Shown piece by piece: positions 46,717-58,868 of a DNA stretch of 64,000 nucleotides. A program made the position numbers and the translations under genes. The stretch is from Uranotaenia lowii. Lineage: Eukaryota; Arthropoda; Insecta; Diptera; Culicidae. The stretch is from the NCBI RefSeq assembly GCF_029784155.1, contig NC_073692.1:366153160-366217159 (forward strand), given 5' to 3'. The notes under the pieces are model-generated. The model made no database searches. It was not told the DNA's origin and saw nothing but the letters and a program-made list of their open reading frames with translations. Positions within the stretch are counted from its first letter, which is position 1. Each line of letters opens with the position of its first letter.

Positions 46717-47026
46717 GGTTGTTATTTTGGTAACAAAAGACAAAACAAAGTCATTCATTGATCTATTCTTGTGAGCAACAGACGTGTCAGAGTGAATCTT
46801 TGAATTAAGTAGGAATCGAAAAATCATTACAGTTTCGTATGCAGTGGTGTTAAAATCTTCAGTTTCAATTTCTCTCGGGATTCCGGGAATACCCGAGAAA
46901 AGGATCGTCAGATTCCCCGATCCCCAGGAACGCTTAAACACCCGGGAAATGGACACTCTATACTGGATAAGTGTTTCATTGACTATCCGCAAACTGCATC
47001 CGCCAAAACAACAGCCCATCCCTTGG
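46717..47026. other. Short spacer with CCCGGG-type debris
   Basis: 46865-46950 contains CGGGATTCCGGGAATACCCG and CACCCGGGAAATGGACACTC, the latter resembling the reverse complement of the block at 6038-6060. This is a fragment of another dispersed repeat. Confidence 0.45.
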
Positions 47027-48320
47027 TTGCCAGATTTGCAAAATCAAAGTAAAATTCAAATTGATTGATCACATTTTTGTATTTTGCGCTCAAACAACTT
47101 TTGAGCAACTTTAACCAAATAAACTGGCTGATGTGTTTCGATGAAAATAAAACAAATTTAAGAGTTTTTTCTTGAATTTCCATATTTGGCTGGATGTTGC
47201 CCAGGTTTTTGTTTATAACCTTTGAAGTTGAATGCACAGATTTTGCAAGGTTTTAAGATAAAATAGCCCGGATTTGCCCTGCCCGGATAAGTGCGGAAAA
47301 ATATTTGGTAACCTTTGGTTTCAATAATTTTCGATGTTTTGTTTCCAATTTATTTTATTAAAATCAAATTTTTTTTTACCTTTTATCGGTTTGTGGAATC
47401 TATATCCTGTTTTATATTCTTGATTTTAGGTTCAGTTCATCATTGGGACAGAATCCTGATTCGAATCTTGGTTTTGCATTTTAAACTAAAATAAAAAACA
47501 TTTCAAAAACTTTGTTCAAATCTCATTATTTCGAAGACATTTAAAATAACAAACCATTTTCAATAATTGGCATTGAAATTGTTACTCGCAATTTTCATGC
47601 AGAACTTTTACTTTAAAAACTTTCATAAATGTGATCCAGAACTGAAATATCAGAATTTCAACATTTAAAAATTTCATTCAGATTTACTGGTTGAATATCG
47701 AATAAATTATTGAAGAATGAATTCGTATAGAAAATCAATGATTCGAAAATAAAAATATAGATTTCTGATTATGGATTCTGGTCAAAAATGGGCTTTTTGA
47801 TTCTATATATCCTGAAACTTTTGTTTTTAACTTATATTCATAAATCGATTTCAAATAAGGAATTCAAAATTTTCATTCGGGCTAAAATCTTAAATTCCGA
47901 TACGGAATTAAAATTCAAAATTGCCTAAGGAAAAATAAAATATCGGTGGAAACCATTATAAGTAAATAAGATCTGAATTCGTTTTCAAGGTAACGTTTTT
48001 GAAAAATATTAATTTTGGATTCAATTTTTTCACAGGATTTTAGTAATGAAATAAATAATAACTATTTTTGGTCGAAAAAATAACTTGTACTTTATCTTCA
48101 GGTTTAGGAAAATTCAGCTGGAAATATGTTTTATTGTTTTGTTGTTATACATTATTTACGTATATTTTACCAAAAATCATAGCTTAAATCTAAATATATC
48201 GAGGCTCGAAGAGTTGATTTTCGAAAGTGCAAGCAAAAATAATCTAGGGAAAATTTTGCCACCTAGCCCCCCCATCCCCCCTCTCCTCCTTTCTACCCTA
48301 TGTTTGATCATGTAAGAAAG
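47027..48320 (+). repeat. Diverged long repeat, copy 2
   Basis: Partner of 14513-15780 in the same orientation. It starts GGTTGCCAGATTT, carries CCCGGATTTGCCCTGCCCGG and ATAAGTGCGGAAAAATATTT, and is still aligned at TTCAGCTGGAAATAT near 48113. It ends in a C-rich tract (48262-48298). No transposase or reverse transcriptase frame. Confidence 0.6.
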
Positions 48321-49739
48321 TGATGTTTTATCGCTTAAAGCAACCGGTTATTTGAGGCTGTTTTCCTGAAATTATCATTTTGTCAGTAAACGCCCTTTGT
48401 ATAAAATTATTCTAATTTTGTAAAAAAAAAATTCCCAAAATGCATCCTCTCAAGATCCAAAATATTGTTTCGACAGCCATTTACAAGAGGAATACTAAAG
48501 CAAACCGTTTCCGTCTTGTGAGATAGTTTTTCCATTATAATCATCATCGGTACTGAAAAAAGTTGAGAGGGCCGAAACCGTGAAACATCCGCAAGTTGGG
48601 TTAGTTATTTTGAAAAGCGTAAATTTGTCTCATTCCACTTAATCGTATTAAATGGAAGTATAATAATTTTGAGATGAACTTTTAAATAATTTAATAATTT
48701 TAAATTTAAAATCTAAACAATGTTTTGTTTGCACATGAGTAAACAATATAGATTAGTTGTTATCAGAGAACAACTGATTTATAAGGAAAATTTTAAATTT
48801 AAAATCTAAACAATTGTTTTTTTTTTGTTTGAACATGAGCAAACAATATAGATTAGTTGTTATTTGCTTTCAAAATTTACAAGAAACTTGTATTCTAAAA
48901 TCTACAATTTCCAGATTTAAGAGTGTCGAATAAATTTTCTTTGCTCTCATTTTATTAACGCTATATTTTTAAACATTCAAGACAACTCGTAATCCTAAAA
49001 AAAATGAAATAAATGATGTTAAGGTTCCCGTCAATGAGGATCTTTCCGAATGCCGAGTCACGATCTCAAATTTGAGTTCTCGATTACAGACTGTGAAGAT
49101 TCTAAGAATAGATTTTGAAAGTTTTCGAGTAATTATGTAGTTAGTAAATTACGTAAAAGATTCGAAGGATTGGGTTTTTATATATGAATCTCAAAATATA
49201 AGGAATCAAAAAGAGAAAACTTTTTTTCCCGATGCATAGATTTATATTAACGAAAATAAAAATCATGATTCATGTTTTTAAATATTTTTCCTTATTCAAT
49301 CTTTATTATACGTTTTAAACGGCATGAGTAAATTTCGAACGCCATTTTATTTTTTTCTCAGTCAAACGTGCCGAAAACTGATGAGTCCGGGCTCAATTTA
49401 AGATTTTTGGTGTGGACAATTGTGACGGGCCATAAAAAAAACTTTAATTAATTTTCATCAAACTTTCCAAAAAATCAAGAAGTTTAATAATTACCCATAA
49501 CGAAAAAATTCGGTAGAAAGAGTGAAGTTATAATTATTATTATTAATTTAATTTAGGACATTTTACCAACTTTTTCATTCGTGTCCGAAAACTATGTGAA
49601 GTGAAAAGTGTTAACAGTGGGGAAAATACCTGAACGTGGAACTGGAATTGTAAAATAAAAATAATAATTGAGCTTAATTGAAATGTCATTGAGAAGACAG
49701 CATGAAATAAGAATAAAAAAAATATTGCAAATTGTTCCG
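48321..49739. other. AT-rich spacer with a 95-bp tandem duplication
   Basis: Apart from the duplication listed separately, no gene or element is supported. Confidence 0.45.
48698..48862 (+). repeat. Two-copy tandem duplication, about 95-bp spacing
   Basis: AATTTAAAATCTAAACAAT and CAATATAGATTAGTTGTTAT occur in the same order at about 48704-48764 and 48799-48862, with a few substitutions and a T-run expansion in the second copy. Confidence 0.88.
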
Positions 49740-51650
49740 ACAGCATGGCCATGTTTGCAGTTTCAAGCTGGTTGAGAGTACAGCTGGAAGTTGGAGAACG
49801 AGTTGAGAGTACGGCCTGAACAAATCGACAGTAGTTAAAGCGAATTGAGAAAAAAGCTTGAAATTGAAAGGAGAGTTGAGGGGACAGCCTGAACGTATCG
49901 ATAGAAATTTTAAGCGAGTTAAGGGGAGAGCTTGAAATTGAAAGGCGAATCTAGAAAGCCGTTTCAAAATATCTTATTAAATTGATAGTTAAACGGGTAG
50001 TGAGAACAGTTTGGAATAAAAAGGCGAGTTGAGAAGACAGCCTAAGCGTTTGGATTGCAATTAAAAGCGAGTTAAGAGGACAGCTTGAGGTTAAAGGGCG
50101 AGTTGTTAGGGCAATTTGTAATTCGAAGGCGAGTTGAGAGGACATCCTAAGCGTTTGAATTACTTTTTCAAGCGAGTTGAGTGGACAACTTGAAATTAGG
50201 AGACGAATTGAGAGGACACCCTGAAAAAATCGATGGAAATTTTAAGCAAGTTGAGAGGACAGTTTAAAATTGAGAAGCGAGTTGAGAGGACAGCCTGGAC
50301 GAATCGATAGAAATTTCAAGTGAGCTGAGAGGACAGCTTTAAATTAAGAGGCGATTTGAAATGCCAGCCTGGACGTATTGATAGAAATTTCAAGCGAGTT
50401 GAAAGGACAACTTGACGTTTATAGACGAGTTGAGTGGGCAGCCTGAAAAAAGTATTAATAAATTGGTAAATCGTCAAGCGGGTTGAGAGGACAGCTTGGT
50501 ATTAAAAGGCTAGTTGAGAGGACAGCCAAAGCATTTGAATTACAATTTCAAGTGAGTTGAGATTGGAGGGCAAGTTGAGGGTATCGCCTGAGCGCATTGA
50601 CGAGAATTCAGGCAGGGTGAGAGTACAGTTTGAAATTGTCGCGCATTTTGTCGCGAGCTTAAAGCGATTTGAGAAGACAGCTAGAAATTGAAAAGCGAGT
50701 TGAGAGGACAGCTTAAAAAAAATCAATAGAAATTTAAAGCGTGTTAAGGGGAAAGCTTGAAATTGAAAGGCGAATCTAGATGACAGTTTAAATATCTTAT
50801 TGAATGGATAGCAGAGTGGGTTGAGAAGACAGCTTGGAATTAAAACGTGAGTTGAGAGGACAACCTGAAAAAAAAATCTAGAGGATTTTCAAGTGAGTTG
50901 AGTGGACAGCTTGACACGGCAAGCCGAGAGGATAACCTAGAAAATCGATAGAAATTTCAAGCGAGTTAAGAGGACAGCTTGAAATTGAAATGCGAATCTA
51001 GAGGACAGTTTTAGTATCCAGGCGGGTTGAGAAGACAGTTTGGAATTAAAAGACGATTAAGGAGGACAACCTGAAACAAGTCGAGAGAAATTTCAATCGA
51101 TTTGAGAGGGCGGCTTGACATTGAAAAGAGAGTTGAGAGGACAGCTCAAGATTGGACGGATATTCAAAGCAACTCACGAGGACAGCTTGAAATCAAGGAA
51201 AAGTGAGTCGAAAGGACAGTTTGAAGCTTTCAATAAGAATGAACAATATAGCAAGTTAAGATGACAGTTCAAATGATTTTATCAAAATTTAAAGCAAGAT
51301 GAGCAAGCAAGCAAGCTTAGGATTGAAAAACAAATTTGGAAAAGACAGCTTTCCTATTTAAGAAATAAAATAGAATTAAATTGAAAATCAATCGGATTGA
51401 TAAAACAGCTTGAGATATTAATAAAATGTAAATCGTTTTGAGGTGGTACCTTTAATGATTTTTTTGTTATTTCAAGTGAAAATATTTCTACTTTAAACTG
51501 GAAATTATGTTAAAAGGACGAGTCTAGAGGACTTTCCGAACAATTTCCAAGTTAAATAACAATAAAAAGTGCAAGTCGAGTGGAAAGAATGGAGATGAAT
51601 AAAATACTTTGACAGCATGCTGAAAACAGCTTTAGTTTCTTAAAAAAACA
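49740..51650 (-). repeat. Degenerate dimeric tandem repeat, about 75-bp period
   Basis: The word GCGAGTTGAGAGGACAGC recurs dozens of times with substitutions. It alternates between two contexts: followed by TTGAAATTGAAAGG (about 31 bp), or by CTGAACGAATCGATAGAAAT and TTCAA (about 43 bp). Each pair makes a roughly 75-bp dimer, giving on the order of two dozen dimers. The order is sometimes broken and units are strongly diverged, most of all at both ends. The minus frames crossing it (49686-50145, 50502-50726) show LSSQLAF-like repeats that follow from the DNA repeat and are not genes. Confidence 0.88.
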
Positions 51651-51732
51651 GTTTTAGATGAGAGTGAACAGGGATGAAAGTTGTGATCCTGCTAGAGGTA
51701 CTTATTCCGAATTCCGAATTCAGAATACAGCT

Positions 51733-52177
51733 TGTAACGAAAAACACACATTCGCATTCGCATTCGCATAAACAGTCGCCTAAAACTTCGGTTGGCGCTA
51801 CTCGTCAACTCTCCGTTTTATGAAATAACAGTCTTTGTGAATTTCACCACCTTCTTTTCTAGAAGAAGGAACTCCTGACTTGAAATTTCAAAAGAAGCAA
51901 AGTCTTCCAATTCGTTGCCTCAGACTATAGAATCTCTAAAATTGAAAAACTTGCCCCCACAGAATGTTGAAGGTGCCCTGGCCGAACCCTGCGGACTGTG
52001 TAGGGAGAGGGAAGGGTGTATTAGTCGCTTTAAGTGACTCACGTTTATTTAAACAGTAGATGCAGAGATCTCTACGATCTACCCATAAACGTGGGGAGGT
52101 TCAAGAAAGGTAAAGTTGGGGAAGGCAAACCCTGGGAGATGCTAGGCCAGCATTACGGGTAATGAATTTGTCCTACA
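51733..52177 (-). repeat. LTR-like dispersed repeat, copy 2 (possible solo LTR)
   Basis: Read on the minus strand it begins TGTAGGACAAATTC and ends TTCGTTACA, so the tips are TGTA...TACA, as in LTRs. It holds AATAAA within TTTAAATAAACGTGAG and a three-fold ATTCGC microrepeat at 51751-51768. About 260 bp match 600-855. The 25-base string CAGCTTGTAACG...CACATT at its left edge recurs at 54762. No flanking duplication was found, so it may be a fragment or a recombined copy. Confidence 0.5.
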
Positions 52178-52386
52178 CCTCCTATGCTCCTAAAGTTTCC
52201 TACTGAAACTCTTAGCTCTAATGAGGCTTTTATACGAAAATCTTGAAAAATCTTAAATGGTTTTGTGAAACTTGTTAAAAAGACATTGATATAAAAATTT
52301 AATGTAATAGAAGTTTTGAAACAATCATAAAATTAAAACGATCTTCATAAACATTCATAAAGCTCCGAAAAAACTAGAATGTTTGT

Positions 52387-53803
52387 CACGGTGTCTCTGA
52401 GAGAAAACTTTATTTTTCCAAAATTAGCATCGCTAATTTTTGCACCATTCAAAAGATGGGACTTTCCCCTTTCATTTGAGCCCAAATTTGAAATGATCCA
52501 CCGGGGGGTCTAGAACATTTTATTTTTTTGAAGATTTTTTAACCTTTTTAACGGTTTTTTTCAAAGACAAAATCATACTAATCACTGTGAAAACGCTCGT
52601 CTTACCATTTGCGTAAATCTAACGTCATATGTCAATAACATGATTTAATAGGAAATTTCCCTGGCTACAATTTTGTAGAAGATATCAAAGTGATACAAAT
52701 TTATAGAAAAGAGTTGGAATGCCACGAACAGTGTGATTATTATTTTATTAGAAAAATCTAATAAAGCTTCTCACCACTGATTGAGCTGAGACCAGAAAAA
52801 GTATCCAACGAGCTTAGTTATTGATTGTAGGGTGTATAAATGTTCAAAACGGTTCATTTTATTTTTAAAGCTATCTTTTGTCAGTTGGAGTTGAAACATC
52901 AGTGGGGAGAGGGGAGGATGGTTAGGGGATTTAAAATAAAAATTAATTCAAATTTTCAATACATTGGAAAAAAATGAACCAAAGCTGGCTTGCGACAAAC
53001 TTGTATACAATGTACATTGCACAAAATCCAACAACCGAGAAAATTAAGATCAAACATTTGAAAAAAAAATCCTAAACAACAGGTGATATTACTCCAATCT
53101 TCTACAGTTTGGCTTTCGCTCTTTCAACAGCTTGAATTTTCGAAGAATGTATAAAATTTGTGATTAAAATACCTTAAACTTTGTTTATTCCCGACTTCGG
53201 GATTTTTGAAAAATTGAAGTGTCAAAAAAAAAAGGATTTGATATTTGTTCCGCAATAATAAAACCCCAAAAATGCTCATAACTTCAGCTAATCCTGATCA
53301 ATTTTATGTAAAAGATTGAATTTGTAATGCAAATAAACCGTTTGGAACATTTATACACTCTACAATCAATAACTAAGCTCGTTGGATACTTTTTCTGGTC
53401 TCAGTTCAATCAGTGGTGAGAAGCTTTATTAGATTTTTCAAATGAAATAATAATCACACTGTTCGTGGCATTCCAACTCTTTTCTATAAATTTGTATCAC
53501 TTTGATATCTTCTACAAAATTGTAGCCAGGGAAATTTCCTATTAAATCATGTTATTGACATGTGATGTTGGATTTACGCTAAAGGTAAGACGAGCGTTTT
53601 CACAGTGATTGGTATGATTTTGTCTTTGAAAAATCCGTTAAAAAGGTTAAAAAATCTTCAAAAAAATAAAATGTTCTAGACCCCCCGGTGGATCATTTAA
53701 AATTTGGGCTCAAATGAAAGAGGGAAGTCCCATCTTTCGAATGGTGAAAAAATTAGCGATGCTAATTTTCGATAAATAAAATCGTTCCATCAGAGACACC
53801 GTG
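52387..53803. mobile_element. Foldback element with CACGGTGTCTCTGA ends
   Basis: CACGGTGTCTCTGA at 52387 is matched by TCAGAGACACCGTG ending at 53803. The arms are long and similar: about 52387-52868 mirrors about 53330-53803, including GATCCACCGGGGGGTCTAGA and AATAACTAAGCTCGTTGGAT. The loop of about 460 bp (52869-53329) is unrelated AT-rich DNA with no gene. ATGTTT lies 2 and 1 bases outside the two tips, so the target duplication is possible but not exact. Confidence 0.85.
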
Positions 53804-54435
53804 TATGTTTTAAAGTGTATTACAAAATTCTTACTTTTTTCCCTTATGTACATACCGATAAATTTTCAAAAGAAGCATCATACGTTTACTTTTAATTTTT
53901 GCTAATTTATTCGAGAAAAAAACATTAACGTAAATGTTCTTTTACATATTTCTATTAGGAGTTTTGGAGTAAATTTTGATTTTCAATAGTACTAGCTAAC
54001 TACTTGAAAATTTATTGTATGATATTATAACTAGCCTCAATAAAAAATTTGCATGCATCATAAATTACAAAATTAATTACTTTATCAATTAATGAAAATA
54101 GGTAGTTTATGCATCGATTATTTATGAATTTTTGGATAGATGATGCGAATAACTTTGGTCCATTTATGTATTAACTTAATTTTGAAACTACTCAAGAAAA
54201 AAACTCACGAAATTTTTTAAATTGAAATCTTGGTACTCTCAAACATACATGACGATTTTCCATTTTGTACCATGTTCGCTTCTAAAGAAGGAAAATTTAA
54301 GTCAAACTTATATTCTTCGTCTCACTCTTGATAAAGGATACCGATCATCACACATTATCATTATGATTTGAATTTACCCATAAAAGATGTAAATCGAAAT
54401 TATACATGAGTTATGAATTATTTTTCTATAATTTT
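53804..54435. other. AT-rich spacer, nothing recognised
   Basis: No coding or repeat structure supported. Confidence 0.5.
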
Positions 54436-54660
54436 TTAATCGAAAGCTCCGAAAAAGAAAATGGTACTTATCTGTCTGAAGGTTGCAATATTTGTTTTAA
54501 ACCGTTGCCGGGGAACTCCAGGCCCAGTCATTTGCCCTATGTTGTACGCCGACTGCACTGATTCTCCTTGCAAGCTATACTCCATGATGTTGCCGCTTGA
54601 AGAAATCCGGTCACTGTGTCCGGTCTGAGTGGTCACCAATCGAAATTCAACGGCCTAATT
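54436..54660 (-). CDS. Candidate host exon, protein not recognised
   Basis: On the minus strand a frame opens right after CAATTAG (ending at 54661) and reads AVEFRLVTTQTGHSDRISSS, then GNIMEYSLQGESV, then QSAYNIGQMTGPGVPRQRF and KTNIATFRQ. Base composition is near balanced in an otherwise very AT-rich region, and amino-acid use looks protein-like, unlike nearby frames. Possible acceptors are CAATTAG at 54661 and CACTCAG about 30 bp further in. After the codons for FRQ the DNA reads ATAAGTACC: the position of a CAG|GTAAGT donor is occupied by CAG|ATAAGT, while a weaker AA|GTACC lies just beyond. Read through, it adds ISTIFFFGAFD before a stop. It could be a conserved exon of a large host gene, a decayed exon or chance. 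I do not recognise the family. Confidence 0.4.
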
Positions 54661-55779
54661 GAGCTTGGAGATTCAATTTTAAATATTTTTCACAAATATC
54701 GGCCTCAGAAATTTGCTGTCAAAAAAGAACGTCCTTCTGCTACGGGCATCGCCTACCAAGTCAGCTTGTAACGAAAAACACACATTTTCAATTATTCAAA
54801 CCAATTTCTCGCAATTATAACAATTTCCATTTTCCTTCTTTTGTTTATATCGAAGACTGTTCAATGTAGAATTTGAGTGGAAGTTAAGTATTTTGATAAA
54901 TTCCAAGCTGCTTTTTCGGTTCTTGATAGCCGATTGTCTAAAGGCTTTGATTCTTGCCTTTTGGTTGAAGCCAACTGAAGATTCAAGGATCAAGAAGTGA
55001 TATTTTTATTCTTAATCGGTCAAAAATATTCTTTTGTACCTTTTGAACACTGTTTTAATAGAAATTGGCAAACTTTTATTTATTTTTTTATTAGGGGTTT
55101 TTCTTTTAAATTCAGGTCCAAAGAATGCAATTTGAATACAAATAATGAGTGCAATTGATTTGATTTCAAGGAATTTCGAACTGGTATTTATACTTCAAAT
55201 GGAAAATTTTTGCTGTTCATAATGTGCTATCATGTTTGAGAAATTTTTTTCATATGTTAAGCATGTTCAGGTGTTTATTGCATGTTATATCATGAATATG
55301 TTAGGCCGATTTTGATGCAATGGAATTGAATTATTTTAATTCAAATTTGAACCGATAGACGAGGTACAAGGTGTTTAGTATTTAGTAATTGGTTTTTAAG
55401 TGTTTGTTAAAGTAAAATAAAAGGAAGTGTAAAGTTAGGTTTAGTTTTTAGATTAATAAAAAAAAAAAAAAAAAAAAAACTGGTAAAACCTTATTTTTAG
55501 TCTTTTAAAAGCAATCAGTAATCCAAATTAAAAAAAAAAAACTTTGAAATTTCATAGCAACAATTTCATTTTTTTTTATTTTGATAGGTAGGAATATCTG
55601 GATAGGAAATCTGACTTAAGTTGAAGTTTTTGAACTTGTTCAGATTTCAATTAAAATGAATCAATTTCACTGCATCAAAAAATCATAGATTTAAAGCTTG
55701 AACACAGGAAAAATAAACCCACAATTCCTCAAACATGCTTGCACATCATAAACAGCTAAAATCATTCAAACGAAAAATA
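54661..55779. other. Spacer with LTR-like scrap and poly-A
   Basis: 54762-54786 repeats the edge of the LTR-like segment at 51728-51752. A run of 21 A lies near 55459-55480 after AGATTAATAA. Otherwise AT-rich with no supported gene. Confidence 0.4.
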
Positions 55780-57360
55780 AATACCTTAACAAAATTCCTT
55801 CAAATCGAATCAATCGCCCATTTCATTTGTTTATGATTCGTTATCCTGGAAATTGCTCAATGAACCATTTTTTTAATGCCAGTCGTCAGCCAACCTTTGT
55901 GGTAAAATAATAAAAACCCATTCACCCAGAGCCGATTGACGTTTGCAATTTGATTACATTCCATTTATTGCTCGTTTTGTTCGGGATCATTCAATCGTCT
56001 GTTACATGGAACACAATTGATTGATTCGTTTAAATTCATTTGGCTTCAATGATCGAATGAATTATTGGTTGTTAACACGATTTTTTAAGGTTTAAAGAAT
56101 GGTCATCAATTAGACCAACGTTTTAGACCAGTTAAAATTCTACAAATTCAGTTCAAATTTTGTATCTTGACGTCACTGAAAGTGTTGCGGCAAGCAAAAA
56201 AAAAGATATATCAACGCGCCAGCACTAAATTTTACTTCGGAAGTCCGGACTTCCGACTTCCAAAAGACTTCCGACAAAGAAAAGTGAAGTACTTGATGGT
56301 CGGAAGTTTGTGTTTTGTTGCCAGTTCACCAGCGACGTTTCCAAAAATTTTATTCAAATTCACAATATCTTGTACTTGGTGCGCAATTTGTTAAATAAAT
56401 GCATTTTTTATCAAAAAAACCAGCTCGTTAAATTGTGAACATTCCTGTTTTAATTTCCCTTTATAACGGTCAAAAGTAAGGGTGCAAATTAACATCCCTT
56501 TTATTCCCCGACCATAAAATGTTAAATATTCAGATTAAAGTCAAATGTCACCCCCATCACAAGCAACAAAAAATGGTCGATCACCACAAACAACGCCAAA
56601 CTCACCTAATTGTAATTCATTACCATTTGGCACGCAAAAACTTGACAAAATCGGCTTTCGAGAGCGAAAAAACCGCAAACATTTCAAACCGCAGGTCACG
56701 CTCCAGTTGTCAACCTCATACACAATATGGGCGCGATTATGAAGGGACCCCTTGAAGCAAATTTTCCCCCATCATGAGTTTCGGAGAAAATCGGGACACA
56801 ATTCCGAGACCTTCGTCATATGTTTGAATGACGTCACTCTTTTTCTCATTTGACTGAAGTGTGCTCTCGTCAAAAAAGAATGAAAAATTATAATGAAAAA
56901 ACATAATAATAACCGTCAATTCAGAGGCGAATTGAATTCGGCTTCCGTGCAAATTTTCGAGAAATACACACGCACACAAACAACCATTCATAAGTGCGTC
57001 AAATTTTGCCCACTTCCGGTAAATTAAATGTCTGGCTTGCGGTTTTCAAATCGGTTTTATTTTTTTGCTGCCAAGCTCAAAATTCTGGGTCGTTACTTTT
57101 CCATCGTCCTTTGTCACCATTTTCGGAGGTGCATTTCGGGGCACGTGTTTATACGGATCGTTGAAAACATGCGAAAATGCTATAAAACACATTTATGAGC
57201 GCCGTCGCTGGCACGTTGATTGAAGGGGACCCATTTTTTTATATGGGAATCCGGCAAGATAAAGGAGAACAAAATGAACATGGAACTTAAAAAGAAAACA
57301 ATTATGATAAACGGTTCCCTTTTAATGGGGTCCTTTGAACACTGAAAACAGCTTGACGAC
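55780..57360. other. Higher-GC stretch, possible enhancer-like host DNA
   Basis: A long block without repeat partners and with balanced base composition. It includes a 20-bp palindrome with ETS-like GGAAGT sites (56237-56256), TAATTG homeodomain-type words (56608-56614), TGACGTCA-like TGACGTCAC at 56829-56837 and TTTATGAG at 57190-57197. Open frames (56167-56394, 56519-56755, 56737-56991) overlap on both strands and show no domain. Non-coding regulatory DNA is my preferred reading, by inference. Confidence 0.3.
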
Positions 57361-58118
57361 CTAGGATTGATGGTTGATATTACTTACAAGTAATGCAATT
57401 AAAAGTGATGCAGTTTCATTGAGAATATTTCATATTGACAAAATAATATGAATAAATTTATCATCCTCAATTCTCGACTCTCGAATTTTTAATTTCGATT
57501 CTGAAATCTTGACTTGTTATTCTCAATTTCTTACTTTCTACTTTCGACACTTGAATCTCAACTCTTGACTCAAGATTCTCAATTCTCATCTCCTGACTCT
57601 TTTATCCCGATTACACTAGGAGTACTACAAGACTTTCGATTTTCAATTCTTTGGAGTCTCGACTTTCGAATTTTGATTCTTGACCATCGACTCTCGATTC
57701 ATTATAACCGAATCTTGGCTCTTGAGTATTGACACTCGACTTAATTCCTGACACACAACTTTCGACTCTAGACTCTCGATTTTCGACTTTGGATTTACGA
57801 CAAGACTAGAGACACTCGATTTAAGACTTCCAGTTCTTAGCTTGCAATTCTTGACTATCGTCTCTCCATTCTCTACGCTTAATTCTCGACGCTCAATTCC
57901 CGATGCTCAATGCTCGACTCGCAACTCTTGAATATCGCTTCTCGACGCTCTACTTTCAACGACTTTTCATTATCGACACTCATCTCTCGATTCTTGGCTT
58001 TAGACCCTCGACTTTCGATTTTCGACATTTCACTCTTGTTCCACACTTTTGATTTCCCAATCTCATCTCTCGATGCTCGATTTTTTCACTCTCGATACTT
58101 CAATCTTGATTCTCGACT

Positions 58119-58469
58119 CAAGGTTACCGGAAAAAATCTGTGTTTTTAGAGGAAATAAATCCCACTTTCTGTTATTTAACCCAAAATTTCTGTGATGTTA
58201 TTTCCTTTCATTTCATTGAAAATTTATGATAAATTGAGTTTTTTTTTTGCACTTTGATTGAGAAAAATAAATTAACATTACCAATCTTATCATACTTTTC
58301 AAATTCGAAGTAGTATATCAATTTAGTATTGATAAAAAAATTACAATATTGGAAATCCGTTCAAGATTCAAAAATTCTGCGAAATCTGTGAATATTTCTG
58401 TGTTTTTGTGATGAAAATTTACCCAAATACTGTGAAATTACAGATTTTTATGTGATTTTGGCAACCTTG
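58119..58469. mobile_element. Family B MITE, copy 2
   Basis: Opens CAAGGTTACCGGAAAAAATC and closes TTTTGGCAACCTTG, so the tips CAAGGTT/AACCTTG are inverted repeats. Interior TTCTGTGA and CTGCGAAATCTGTGAATATT words match copy 1 at 39843-40220. Non-coding. Confidence 0.72.
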
Positions 58470-58637
58470 GTCAACTCTCCACTCTCGATTCCTGACTTCA
58501 GAATTTTGGCTTTCGTTACTCAATGCTCTTCTCTAGATTCTCAACTCACGACTCCCAAATCCCTACACTCATCTACAAAATTTCAACACTTGATTCTCTG
58601 TTTTTAACTATCAAATCTCGAATCTTTTCTCTCTAAA

Positions 58638-58868
58638 AGCGTTGCCAGATTACAAACCTATCCAATCCGTGGTTTGGCGCAAACCGAAAAATGTAGTGAT
58701 TTTGAACTTATGACCTTATTTTTGGAAATCAGGTAGAACTTTCGTTTATCCGTAAAATTCATACAGAGAATGCTGAAAATCCGTAGATTTCGATCATCGA
58801 TCCGTAGATCCGTGGGAATGCTCAAATACCGTAGATCTTCGAATAAATCCGTAAATCTCAAAACGCTA
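58638..58868. mobile_element. Probable small inserted element
   Basis: AGCGTT on the left and AACGCT on the right bracket a unique block with repeated CCGTAGAT/CCGTAAAT words inside the CTCGA tract. The ends are short, so the call is weak. Confidence 0.35.

Noticed and set aside
46379..47019. Minus-strand frames of 84 and 123 codons as genes
   Set aside because: They cross or lie within the hAT-type MITE and its border and show no conserved motif.
49686..50726. Minus-strand frames with LSSQLAF repeats as a repetitive protein
   Set aside because: The peptide repeat follows from the DNA minisatellite, and the frames are broken and inconsistent between units.
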